NCBI GenBank assembly: GCA_903844585.1
Contig: CAIMUD010000159.1
Coordinates: 1 to 17,360 of the forward strand
Length of the DNA: 17,360 nucleotides
Origin: an uncultured Actinomycetes bacterium
Lineage (GTDB): Bacteria; Actinomycetota; Actinomycetes; Nanopelagicales; Nanopelagicaceae
Direction of reading: 5' to 3'
The notes beneath the pieces are model-generated. The model searched no databases. It was not told the origin of the DNA and saw only the letters and a program-made list of their open reading frames with translations. Shown one piece after another: positions 6,624 through 13,466 of this stretch. Within the stretch, counting starts at the first letter, position 1. Every line of letters starts with the position of its first letter. A program made the position numbers and the translations under genes.

Positions 6624-7643
6624 TCAGAAGGTAATAACCACTTTATGGGCGGTTTTGTCGCTCCGAAGGGTTTCAAGCGCTTTTCCATACTCTTCCAGGC
6701 TAAATCGATGGGAGATAAGCCCATCAGTCTTGATCCGGCCTGAGCGCAGGGCAGCTACCGTGGCAGGGAATGTATCGATTTCGGCGAAGGAGCCTTTTAT
6801 CGTGATCTCGCGGTGGAATACATCGAAAGTGTTGATTGGAAATGTATCTGTTGTTTCACCGACGCCATAAACCATCATGGTGCCACCACTTCTAGTAAGC
6901 GGAACACAAATTTCTGCAATTGCCATATTTCCTGTTGCTTCAATTACATAGTCATAGCCTTCAGGACGCATTGCCTTTAAATCTTCGAAGCTCTTCTTCA
7001 CATTACTGCGATCCATTACATAGATTGCATCTGCGCCTAACTGCTTTGCTACATCTAACTTAAATTTTGTTGAGGCAGCAACGGTTACATGTGCTGCTCC
7101 ACTCTTGGCGATGAGTTGAGCCAAAATTTGCCCCGTTGGTCCTGCGCCAAAAATAAGTGCGGTGGATCCTGGTTTCATCGAAAGAGTTTCGATTCCGTGC
7201 ATTGCGCAAGCAGCAGGTTCAGCAAATACAGCCTGATCTGGAGTTAAGTCGCCAACTTTGAAAACTAAATCCTGAGTTGCAATCATGTACTCGGCAAAAG
7301 ATCCCGGCCAATTAGTTCCAAGGCCTTTTCGATTATGGCAAAGAATTGGGCTTCCCTCGTGGCAAAATTCACAATCTCCACAACTAACAACTGGGTTAAC
7401 CGTTACACGGTCACCTTTTTTAAACCGGGTAACACCAGTGCCAAGAGCTGAAACAATTCCCACCATTTCATGTCCAGGAATGAGCGGAAACTCCGCAAGG
7501 AAGTTTCCTTCGTGGATGTGCAGATCAGTGCCGCAAATGCCTGCAAGCTCAATCTTGATGAGTACTTCGCCCTCTTTTGGTTCAGGGGTCGCAATCTCGC
7601 GGACAGCAAAGTTTTTGGCCGAATCGTAGACAACAGCTTTCAT
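6624..7643 (-). CDS. Zinc-dependent medium-chain alcohol/polyol dehydrogenase
   Basis: A 339-residue MDR enzyme, expected to oxidise a sugar alcohol or secondary alcohol with NAD(P)+. Catalytic zinc: C37 in CGTD and H58-E59 in PGHE. Structural zinc: C88, C91, C94 and C102. Nucleotide site: GAGPTG near 173-178. These positions are identical to those of the dehydrogenase at 1368-2366, so the two are likely paralogues. The ATG is at 7641-7643; no Shine-Dalgarno sequence precedes it. It is divergent from the SDR at 7693 across 49 bases, and sits upstream of the DeoR gene on the same strand with a 151-base gap, so it may be a separate unit. The substrate cannot be told from sequence. Confidence 0.87.
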   Translation of the reverse strand: MKAVVYDSAKNFAVREIATPEPKEGEVLIKIELAGICGTDLHIHEGNFLAEFPLIPGHEMVGIVSALGTGVTRFKKGDRVTVNPVVSCGDCEFCHEGSPILCHNRKGLGTNWPGSFAEYMIATQDLVFKVGDLTPDQAVFAEPAACAMHGIETLSMKPGSTALIFGAGPTGQILAQLIAKSGAAHVTVAASTKFKLDVAKQLGADAIYVMDRSNVKKSFEDLKAMRPEGYDYVIEATGNMAIAEICVPLTRSGGTMMVYGVGETTDTFPINTFDVFHREITIKGSFAEIDTFPATVAALRSGRIKTDGLISHRFSLEEYGKALETLRSDKTAHKVVITF

Positions 7644-7680
7644 GGCCCGAAGTATTGCACCGCAGGCTCAGATTTACTAC

Positions 7681-7686
7681 TAAACT
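7681..7686 (+). promoter_or_regulatory. Leaderless -10 box for the SDR at 7693
   Basis: TAAACT fits TAnnnT and ends 6 bases before the ATG at 7693. No Shine-Dalgarno sequence is present, which suggests that transcription starts at or next to the ATG. A TTGCAC at 7655-7660 is 20 bases away, too far for a standard -35 box. Confidence 0.45.
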
Positions 7687-7692
7687 TTTAAT

Positions 7693-8430
7693 ATGACCTA
7701 CGAACTCCAAGATTTAAAGGGCAAGGTAGTTGTTATTACCGGCGCCACTTCAGGTATCGGACTTGAAACTGCACGAGCCATGGTTTCACAGGGTGCAAAA
7801 GTGGTCCTTAACGCTCGCAAAGAAGGCGCCCTTAAAGAGCTAGTGGCAGAGTTGAAAGAATCTAACGCCACTTATGTTGCTGGCGATTGTGCAGACCCAG
7901 CTGTTTGTCGAAAGGTGGCTGCAAAAGCAATCGAAGTATTTTCAACCATAGATATTGTCGTACCGAACGCTGGTATCGGACTTTACGGATCAATCCTTGA
8001 TTGGTCAGATGAAGAAGTAAATAACATGATGCGTACCAATTTTGAGGGCACGGTTCACTTAGTGCGCGCATGCACAAAAACTTTGGTTGATAAGGGCGTA
8101 GGTGAGATCATCATCGTTGCCTCGGTTGCAGGTTTTTATGGTGCAGGCAAAGAGGCTATATACGCCGGAACAAAACATGCACAAGTTGGCTTTGCTGATG
8201 GGCTTGATCACGAACTTCGAGAAAAAGGAATCCGCGTCTCTGTAGTCGCACCAGCTGGAGTATCTACAAACTTTGCCTTCGGTACAGGACGCGAGGCGAA
8301 TTCGCCCAAACTAGATAGTTACCTGAGGCCAGAAGAAGTCGCAGAACAGATTGTGTACATCGCGCGTCAGCCACGTTCGATGAGAACGAAAGTTACAACG
8401 TTGTGGTCAATGAATCAGCAAAGTTTTTAA
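7693..8430 (+). CDS. Short-chain dehydrogenase/reductase (classical SDR)
   Basis: A 245-residue Rossmann oxidoreductase using NAD(P)H. It has the cofactor motif TGATSGIG at 16-23, NAG at 92-94, and the catalytic set S144, Y157, K161 (YAGTK). After the active site it carries APAGVSTNF in place of the more usual PG motif, with AG substituting for PG. Length is normal for classical SDRs. It is divergent from the zinc dehydrogenase at 6624 and convergent with that at 8438 after only 7 bases. The neighbourhood suggests a sugar or polyol-derived keto substrate, but 3-oxoacyl reductase-like proteins look the same, so the substrate is unknown. The start has no ribosome site and appears leaderless. 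Confidence 0.88.
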   Translation: MTYELQDLKGKVVVITGATSGIGLETARAMVSQGAKVVLNARKEGALKELVAELKESNATYVAGDCADPAVCRKVAAKAIEVFSTIDIVVPNAGIGLYGSILDWSDEEVNNMMRTNFEGTVHLVRACTKTLVDKGVGEIIIVASVAGFYGAGKEAIYAGTKHAQVGFADGLDHELREKGIRVSVVAPAGVSTNFAFGTGREANSPKLDSYLRPEEVAEQIVYIARQPRSMRTKVTTLWSMNQQSF

Positions 8431-8437
8431 TTCAGAT

Positions 8438-9466
8438 CTAACTAAAGCGAATTAAAACCTTCACCTGTTCGCCAGCAATTGCGCTATCAAAAGCTTTCTG
8501 GGCTTCTTCTACTGGATAAATTGCTGTAACAAATTGGCTCGCGTCAAAATTTTTGCCGCCAATAATCTTGATTGAATCCTGATAGTCAGAGGGCAGGTAT
8601 GTCGCTGAACCTTGAATACGAATCTGGTGATCTTGGATTATTGGTAGAGGAATGGTCACATCCTTTTCGGGTACGCCCACGACTACGACAATTCCGCCTT
8701 TATCTGCCATCTTGATTGCTTGAAGAATTGTTGGTTGAAATGCAACGCAATCAAAGACTACATCAACACTTCCTCCACACTCTTTGCGAACTTCTTCAAC
8801 CGCCGTTGCACTTCCTGCATTCACAACCGCATCAGCACCAAGCTTGAGTGCACGTGCTCGCTTTGTATCTAAAAGATCTGTCATGACAATCTTCTTTGCA
8901 TTGAAATGCTTTGCCGCGATCAGCGTAAGTAAACCGATTGTTCCGCAACCCAAGATTGCAACAGTTTTTCCAGTTAAATCCTTCGATCCTATAAATGAAA
9001 GCTTTGTCGCATGCACTGGAGTCGAAAGCGGTTCAATCAATGATGCTTGCTCGTCTGTAAAAGATTCTGGAACTTTGTGAAGGCGATTGGTTGGAAGCGT
9101 CCAGAAATCAGCCATTCCACCTTGCTCATATCCGCAACCAAAGAAACGTAAGTTTTCGCAGAGGTTTTCATTTCCATTGTTGCAATTCTTGCAATCCCAG
9201 CAAGGAAGATCTGGCTCTGCTGTAACACGATCGCCAACTACAAATCCTTTTACATCCGGTGCAACTTCGCGAATGATTCCTACAGCTTCGTGCCCGGGCT
9301 TATATGGAAGAGGAACAAATGGGTGAAGCCCCTGTGCCGCGTGAACATCTGATCCGCAAACTCCAGTGACAAGGGTCTGTACCAAAACTTCGCCTGGTTT
9401 AACAGTTGGGGTCGGAACTTCTTTAAACGTAACGACCTTTGGAGTTTCGATGATGATTTGTTTCAT
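8438..9466 (-). CDS. Zinc-dependent medium-chain dehydrogenase (sorbitol/xylitol dehydrogenase-like)
   Basis: An MDR enzyme with catalytic zinc residues C37 (CGSD), H59-E60 (PGHE) and structural zinc cysteines C89, C92, C95 and C103; GCGTIG marks the nucleotide site near 175-180. The LPYKPGHEAVG and FFGCGYEQGGMADF segments resemble sorbitol/xylitol-type dehydrogenases. The frame is open to a GTG at 9484, but I choose the ATG at 9464-9466 (342 residues): the first residues then align with its paralogues, and TACTCT, a TAnnnT -10 box, ends 6 bases before this ATG, making the GTG part of the promoter. No Shine-Dalgarno sequence is present. It is apparently transcribed alone, converging on the SDR at 7693. 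Confidence 0.86.
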   Translation of the reverse strand: MKQIIIETPKVVTFKEVPTPTVKPGEVLVQTLVTGVCGSDVHAAQGLHPFVPLPYKPGHEAVGIIREVAPDVKGFVVGDRVTAEPDLPCWDCKNCNNGNENLCENLRFFGCGYEQGGMADFWTLPTNRLHKVPESFTDEQASLIEPLSTPVHATKLSFIGSKDLTGKTVAILGCGTIGLLTLIAAKHFNAKKIVMTDLLDTKRARALKLGADAVVNAGSATAVEEVRKECGGSVDVVFDCVAFQPTILQAIKMADKGGIVVVVGVPEKDVTIPLPIIQDHQIRIQGSATYLPSDYQDSIKIIGGKNFDASQFVTAIYPVEEAQKAFDSAIAGEQVKVLIRFS

Positions 9467-9472
9467 AGGGGA

Positions 9473-9500
9473 AGAGTAATGCACATCAATTAATTTTAAA
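9473..9500 (-). promoter_or_regulatory. Leaderless promoter of the zinc dehydrogenase at 8438
   Basis: On the minus strand TTTAAA (9495-9500) and TACTCT (9473-9478) are 16 bases apart, and the ATG follows 6 bases after the -10 box. The promoter begins 2 bases after the CCA end of the tRNA-like sequence. Confidence 0.45.
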
Positions 9501-9502
9501 TC

Positions 9503-9550
9503 TGGCGGAGACGAGGAGATTTGAACTCCTGAAGGGTTTAACCCCTTACC
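9503..9550 (-). tRNA. 3' half of a serine-type (class II) tRNA ending in CCA; 5' half not recognisable
   Basis: Read on the minus strand: a variable-arm-like hairpin (AAGGG, 6-base loop, CCCTT), a T-arm with 5-bp stem AGGAG/CTCCT around TTCAAAT (9514-9530), the 3' acceptor strand CGTCTCC (9507-9513), discriminator G (9506) and encoded CCA (9503-9505). A long variable arm plus G73 points to serine. The matching 5' acceptor strand GGAGACG is not found in the preceding 100 bases. The sequence before it (to about 9590) has two small hairpins, one with TAGC/GCTA around a 10-base loop, but no proper D-arm or anticodon arm. I read it as a tRNA remnant or attachment-site copy. An aberrant functional tRNA is the alternative. 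Confidence 0.5.
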
Positions 9551-9614
9551 TTGTTAGCCGTGAAGACTGCTAGGTTGCCCAACTTGTCATTATTTGAGTG
9601 TGTTTCTGTCCGAT

Positions 9615-10859
9615 TTAGTATTCGTTAGCGACAAAGAGCTCTTGGGCGGGAAATTTAGTGAGGATGTGATTTCCATTTTCTGTAACCACAATCTCTTCTT
9701 CGATTCGAGCCGCAGAAAATCCATCACTGGCTGGGCAATATGTTTCAAGAGCAAAAACCATTCCTGGGCGAATCTCGACAGGATTTTCTAAACTATTGAG
9801 TCGAGAAATAATTGGCCTTTCATGCAGACCAAGTCCCAATCCATGACCGAATTGAAGCCCAAATGCTGCGAGCTCATTTGCAAAGCCGAAGTCTTCTGCT
9901 TTAGGCCACACTCGAGCGATGACATCGGTACCGACACCTACCTTGACCGCGCTAATAGCAGAGTCCATCCATTCACGTGCCTTCGTATATGCATCACGTT
10001 GGCTTGCCGTGGAGCTACCAACTGCAAATGTTCGGTAATAACAAGTTCGATAACCATTAAATGAGTGGATGATGTCAAAGAAGGCTTGATCGCCTGGACG
10101 GATTATCCGATCCGTAAAATTATGAGGATGAGGATTGCAACGTTCACCAGAGATTGCATTAATCGCTTCTACTTGGTCAGAGCCCATTTCGTAAAGTCTT
10201 TTATTGGCTAATGCAACAATTTCATTTTCGCGAATTCCTGGCTTGAGAACATCAACAATATTCTGGTAGACACCATCGACCATTGCAGCTGCTTGATTTA
10301 GTAACATAATTTCATCGACTGACTTTATGACTCGAGCATCTAACATGTCTTGTTGACAATCTAAAACAGTTAAACCTTGGCGTTGCATTTCAAACAAGAA
10401 TGCCGGCTCTACAATATCTATTCCTACGGGTTCGTTAGCCACCCCTGCTTCTACTAATAAAGACTTAATCTCCTTTACCGCTGCTTCCATAAGCCCTGCT
10501 GAAGGTGCCACGGCACCTCGCATTCCAAGCATTCCTGGACGGTTATTTTCCTCTTTCAGCCATTGGGAATAGAGCTTGTGATGTCTCACGGCTGAGCCAA
10601 AATCCCACAGCATTGGTTCTCCGCCACGAGTTAATAATGCGTAGCGAGTCATTTTATCGCCCAGTGCTCCACCAACCCATGTTTGAGTTGTATATCGAAT
10701 ATTATAAAAATCAAAAAGCAGGAATGATCCGCATTTACTTTTTGCTAAGGCTTCTTTTGCTCGGGTAATGCGATATTCGCGTAGTCGATCAAAATCTACT
10801 CGCGATTCGTAATCTACGCCCATGTGTCCTGGTGCTTGCAATGGTTTTGGCGTGCTCAT
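9615..10859 (-). CDS. M24 family protein (aminopeptidase P / creatinase fold), one metal ligand replaced
   Basis: A 414-residue protein with an N-terminal creatinase-like domain (about 25-170) and a C-terminal pita-bread domain. Family metal sites would be D262, position 273, H339 (FGHGLGLGLHE), E372 (ALE) and E387 (RIEEE). Position 273, the Asp of the usual GY-x-SD-x-TRT motif, is Cys (GYRTCYYRT), confirmed from the codon TGT. The N-terminal FDFYNIRYTT stretch recalls DddP-type and Xaa-Pro peptidase-like M24 proteins. The fold includes peptidases, creatinase, ectoine hydrolase and a DMSP lyase, so the reaction cannot be assigned. The ATG at 10857-10859 has AAGGAGA 5 bases upstream. It is divergent from the VOC protein at 11036. 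Confidence 0.85.
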   Translation of the reverse strand: MSTPKPLQAPGHMGVDYESRVDFDRLREYRITRAKEALAKSKCGSFLLFDFYNIRYTTQTWVGGALGDKMTRYALLTRGGEPMLWDFGSAVRHHKLYSQWLKEENNRPGMLGMRGAVAPSAGLMEAAVKEIKSLLVEAGVANEPVGIDIVEPAFLFEMQRQGLTVLDCQQDMLDARVIKSVDEIMLLNQAAAMVDGVYQNIVDVLKPGIRENEIVALANKRLYEMGSDQVEAINAISGERCNPHPHNFTDRIIRPGDQAFFDIIHSFNGYRTCYYRTFAVGSSTASQRDAYTKAREWMDSAISAVKVGVGTDVIARVWPKAEDFGFANELAAFGLQFGHGLGLGLHERPIISRLNSLENPVEIRPGMVFALETYCPASDGFSAARIEEEIVVTENGNHILTKFPAQELFVANEY

Positions 10860-10910
10860 AAATTCTCCTTTTGTAGAAATTTACTGTCAAAACCATTAAC
10901 CGGGCAGGTA

Positions 10911-10940
10911 TCTATAATTCAAGTTTTCGCTATAGTGCAA
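10911..10940 (-). promoter_or_regulatory. Candidate promoter of the M24 gene
   Basis: On the minus strand TTGCAC (10935-10940) and TATAGA (10911-10916) are separated by 18 bases, about 50 bases before the start codon. The gap 10860-11035 (176 bases) must also serve the VOC gene on the plus strand, for which I found no convincing -35/-10 pair. Confidence 0.45.
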
Positions 10941-11035
10941 CCGGTGTCAAGAGTTATGGGAAAAAAGCCCCCAATTTCCAGCATAAATCGATGTGACTGT
11001 CGTAACATGTTGAATTCAAAGAAACGAGGAGCACA

Positions 11036-11485
11036 ATGAATTTGAAATCCGCCCACCATACGGGTTTTGTAGTTAGAAGCTTAGAAAAGTCTATTGACTT
11101 TTATACTCGAGTCCTTGGTCTTACATTGGCGATTGAACCCTCACCTTGGGCGGACGGACCTGGCTTGGATGCGGGTCTGGGCTTAAGTGGTGCTCGGATT
11201 AGATCGGCATCTATCGCAGTTGGTACTTCAACACTGATTGAGTTAGTTGAATTCGGTCATGCAACTCCTGAAGTTAGCGCTCCAAAACGTGACGGATTAA
11301 GAACTGCTCACATGTGTTTTGAAGTTGACGATGCCGTTGCAACGCGAGCAGAGCTCCTTGAAAAAGGCGTGCGATTTACATCTGAAGTTAATGTAATTGC
11401 AGAGGGGCCTCAGGCAGGCTGGAAATGGGTCTACTTCCTTGACCCAGATGACATAACCCTAGAACTCATTGAAGTTAGTAAGTAA
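11036..11485 (+). CDS. VOC superfamily (glyoxalase/dioxygenase-fold) protein
   Basis: A 149-residue single-module vicinal-oxygen-chelate protein made of two beta-alpha-beta-beta-beta units. Possible metal ligands fall at the usual places: H7 or H8 (SAHHTGFVV), E69 (IELVEF), H92 (AHMCFEV) and E143 (LELIEV). The phrases SLEKSIDFYTRVLGL and YFLDPDDITLELIE are typical of glyoxalase-like or methylmalonyl-CoA-epimerase-like members. The exact reaction cannot be read from the sequence. GAGGAG stands 5 bases before the ATG at 11036. It is divergent from the M24 gene and ends 19 bases before the convergent SDR at 11505; it may act in the same small-molecule pathway. Confidence 0.88.
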   Translation: MNLKSAHHTGFVVRSLEKSIDFYTRVLGLTLAIEPSPWADGPGLDAGLGLSGARIRSASIAVGTSTLIELVEFGHATPEVSAPKRDGLRTAHMCFEVDDAVATRAELLEKGVRFTSEVNVIAEGPQAGWKWVYFLDPDDITLELIEVSK

Positions 11486-11504
11486 AGGCGAATTAATTAC
11501 TGCA

Positions 11505-12224
11505 TTAACCCGCGGTATACCCACCATCAATAATTAATGATGATCCAGTCGTAAAGCTAGATTCATCAGATGCTAAGTACAGTGCCCCGTATGCAATTTC
11601 ATTTGGAGTTCCTAGCCGCTTCATCGGAGTTGCCTCAATTACAGCTTGTGTAATTCCAGCATCTTGTGCAGCTATCATGGGAGTTTCAATAATTCCAGGA
11701 TGAATTGAATTAACACGAATTCCGTCGCTCACATAACTCAATGCAGCATTCTTGCTCATTAAATGAACTGCGCCTTTGCTTGCAGTGTATGCAGCAACAC
11801 CTGGAGCGCTTACTAATCCCCAAATTGATGAGACGTTTATAATTGAACCACGCCCGGCTTTCTTCATATGTGAAATAACTGCGCGCATGCCATAAAAAGT
11901 ACTGTTTACATTTAGATCGATAATTCGTTTCCAGTCATCAATTTCAATTTCTCCAACGGGAAGGTAGGAGCCAACTCCGCCAGCGTTATTCATTAAAACA
12001 TCGATCTTCCCGTGTTTTGCAATCACCTTATCTACCAGCGATTTCCAATCACTCTCTTTCGTTGCATCAAGGTGGATGCTTTCAATACCAGGATGATCAA
12101 ACTCAGCCTTATCGATATCTCCAACAATTACATTTGCACCTTCTGCCGCAAAGAGCTCACTGCATGCTCTCCCAATTCCGCGGCCACCGCCTGTAACGAT
12201 TGCAACTTTACCTTTTAGTCTCAT
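11505..12224 (-). CDS. Short-chain dehydrogenase/reductase (classical SDR)
   Basis: A 239-residue Rossmann oxidoreductase with TGGGRGIG at 11-18, an Asp at 36 after the second strand (GDID) that usually favours NAD over NADP, NNAG at 79-82, catalytic S133 (NVSSIWG), Y146 and K150 (YTASK), a PG motif (HPGIIETPM) and the C-terminal DGGYTAG seen in many SDRs. AGAGG lies 8 bases before the ATG at 12222-12224. It follows the flavin oxidoreductase at 12261 on the same strand after 36 bases and is probably co-transcribed. A cyclic alcohol, sugar or steroid-like substrate are all possible. Confidence 0.9.
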   Translation of the reverse strand: MRLKGKVAIVTGGGRGIGRACSELFAAEGANVIVGDIDKAEFDHPGIESIHLDATKESDWKSLVDKVIAKHGKIDVLMNNAGGVGSYLPVGEIEIDDWKRIIDLNVNSTFYGMRAVISHMKKAGRGSIINVSSIWGLVSAPGVAAYTASKGAVHLMSKNAALSYVSDGIRVNSIHPGIIETPMIAAQDAGITQAVIEATPMKRLGTPNEIAYGALYLASDESSFTTGSSLIIDGGYTAG

Positions 12225-12260
12225 TTCATTTTCCTCTCGAGGGTTTTTGTTGGCACGTAT

Positions 12261-13334
12261 CTACTGCTTTGGCTTCGCTCGTACGTATTGAATGGGCCAC
12301 TGCGCATTGATCCCGAAATGCTGAGCTGCGCTCAATGCCCACCGCGGATTTCGCAGCATTTCACGGCCTAAGAGCACTGCATCGGAACTGTTACTGCTAA
12401 CAATCTCCTCAGCTTGGTCTGGATCTGTAATTAGCCCAACCGCTGTAGTCAGAATATCTGCTTGACTTTTGATTTCTTTTGAAAGAAATACTTGGTATCC
12501 GGGATCATCAGGAATTTTGGCATAGTCAATATTTCCACCAGATGATACGTCGATTAAATCTGCCCCCTCTTTTTTCAGGACTTTAGCAAGATACACCGAA
12601 TCGTCTAAATCCCATCCCTCATCTCCAACCCATTCAGTTGCCGAAATTCGCACAAACAATGGCATTGAATCTGGAATAGATTTACGAACCTCTCGTACAA
12701 TTTCTACGGTAAATCGTGAACGATTTTCTAGAGAACCGCCATATTCATCACTCCTCTTATTTGATAGTGGTGAGAGAAATTCAGTACCTAAATACCCGTG
12801 AGCGGAGTGAACTTCAATAACATCAAAACCTGCGGCCACTGCGCGTTTTGCAGATAAGCCAAACTGGGTAACAAGATTTGCTATTTCGATGGTGGTTAAT
12901 TCATGCGGGACTGGATACGTTGGAAATGCAATGGCACTCGGTGCAACAATTTCCCAACCACCTTCACTGGCATCGGCATTTTGATGATCATCAGATGGCA
13001 ACATCGTCGATCCCTTGCGCCCAGCGTGTGCCAATTGAATTCCAATAAGTGAATCTTGTGTATGTACAAAATCAACAATTGTTTTAAAGGCTTTTGTCTG
13101 TTCATCGTTCCAGAGGCCTGTACAGCCAATTGAAATTCGTCCTTCGGGGACAACACCGGTTGCCTCGACCATAACTAATCCTGCGCCACCAATTGCAAAT
13201 GAGCCAAGGTGGGCTAAATGCCATGAGTTTGGAAGTCCGTCAGTGCTTGAATATTGGCACATAGGGCTCACCCAAATTCGATTCTTAAAAACCAAGCCCC
13301 GAATCTTGAGTGGTTCAAAAAGCTTGACTGTCAT
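12261..13334 (-). CDS. Old yellow enzyme family NAD(P)H:flavin oxidoreductase, YqjM-like
   Basis: A 357-residue FMN-dependent TIM-barrel ene-reductase that reduces activated C=C bonds with NAD(P)H. It shows the thermophilic/YqjM-like subgroup marks: C26 and Y28 in SPMCQYS, AHAGRKGS at 102-109 with R106, the substrate-binding pair H176 and H179 in VHSAHGYL, the following SPLSNKRSDEYGGSLENR stretch, and LLGREMLRNPRW near 321-332. Length fits the family (about 340-360). The start ATG at 13332-13334 has only a weak AGGG ribosome site. First gene of a two-gene operon with the SDR at 11505, it is divergent from the SDR at 13467. The pairing suggests stepwise reduction or oxidation of a cyclic enone or ketone; this is inference. 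Confidence 0.92.
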   Translation of the reverse strand: MTVKLFEPLKIRGLVFKNRIWVSPMCQYSSTDGLPNSWHLAHLGSFAIGGAGLVMVEATGVVPEGRISIGCTGLWNDEQTKAFKTIVDFVHTQDSLIGIQLAHAGRKGSTMLPSDDHQNADASEGGWEIVAPSAIAFPTYPVPHELTTIEIANLVTQFGLSAKRAVAAGFDVIEVHSAHGYLGTEFLSPLSNKRSDEYGGSLENRSRFTVEIVREVRKSIPDSMPLFVRISATEWVGDEGWDLDDSVYLAKVLKKEGADLIDVSSGGNIDYAKIPDDPGYQVFLSKEIKSQADILTTAVGLITDPDQAEEIVSSNSSDAVLLGREMLRNPRWALSAAQHFGINAQWPIQYVRAKPKQ

Positions 13335-13373
13335 GTGTGCCCTGTCTCTACTCTGGTTAAAGGGAGAAAACCA

Positions 13374-13403
13374 TTGACTTTAATTCTAATTGGTGTGTAA
13401 AGT
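13374..13403 (+). promoter_or_regulatory. Candidate promoter of the SDR at 13467
   Basis: TTGACT (13374-13379) and TAAAGT (13398-13403, TAnnnT type) are separated by 18 bases. Transcription would start near 13410, giving a leader of about 57 bases with a good ribosome site. It overlaps the opposing promoter at 13383-13412. Confidence 0.5.
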
Positions 13404-13412
13404 ATAAATCAA
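13383..13412 (-). promoter_or_regulatory. Candidate promoter of the OYE-SDR operon
   Basis: On the minus strand TTGATT (13407-13412) and TAGAAT (13383-13388) are separated by 18 bases; they match consensus at 4/6 and 5/6. Transcription would begin near 13376, about 42 bases before the OYE start codon. Confidence 0.5.
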
Positions 13413-13466
13413 CACTCAAGTTAGAAGTTAATCAACAGTAAACAGCTATCGGTAAGGGGAGTAACA

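Noticed and set aside
6613..6626. Hairpin TGAGC-GTGG-GCTCA at the stop codon of the dehydrogenase at 6624 as a terminator
   Set aside because: The stem is only 5 bp and no U-run follows on the minus strand.
6503..6724. 73-residue minus-strand frame spanning the end of the dehydrogenase at 6624 and the gap
   Set aside because: It overlaps a recognised gene in another frame, is Lys/Arg-rich without motifs, and covers the DeoR promoter and palindrome.
9467..9484. Dehydrogenase start at GTG 9484
   Set aside because: The extra codons coincide with a TACTCT -10 box 6 bases before the ATG at 9466, and the paralogues begin at the position of that ATG.
9503..9595. Selenocysteine tRNA or tmRNA
   Set aside because: A TTCA in the pseudo-anticodon loop and the long variable arm suggested tRNA-Sec, but no 8-bp acceptor partner exists. 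A tmRNA would need some 300 bases that are instead the M24 coding region.
10964..10978. GGG-A-rich-CCC stretch before the VOC gene as a terminator or riboswitch
   Set aside because: The stem would be only 3-4 bp, with no supporting structure nearby.
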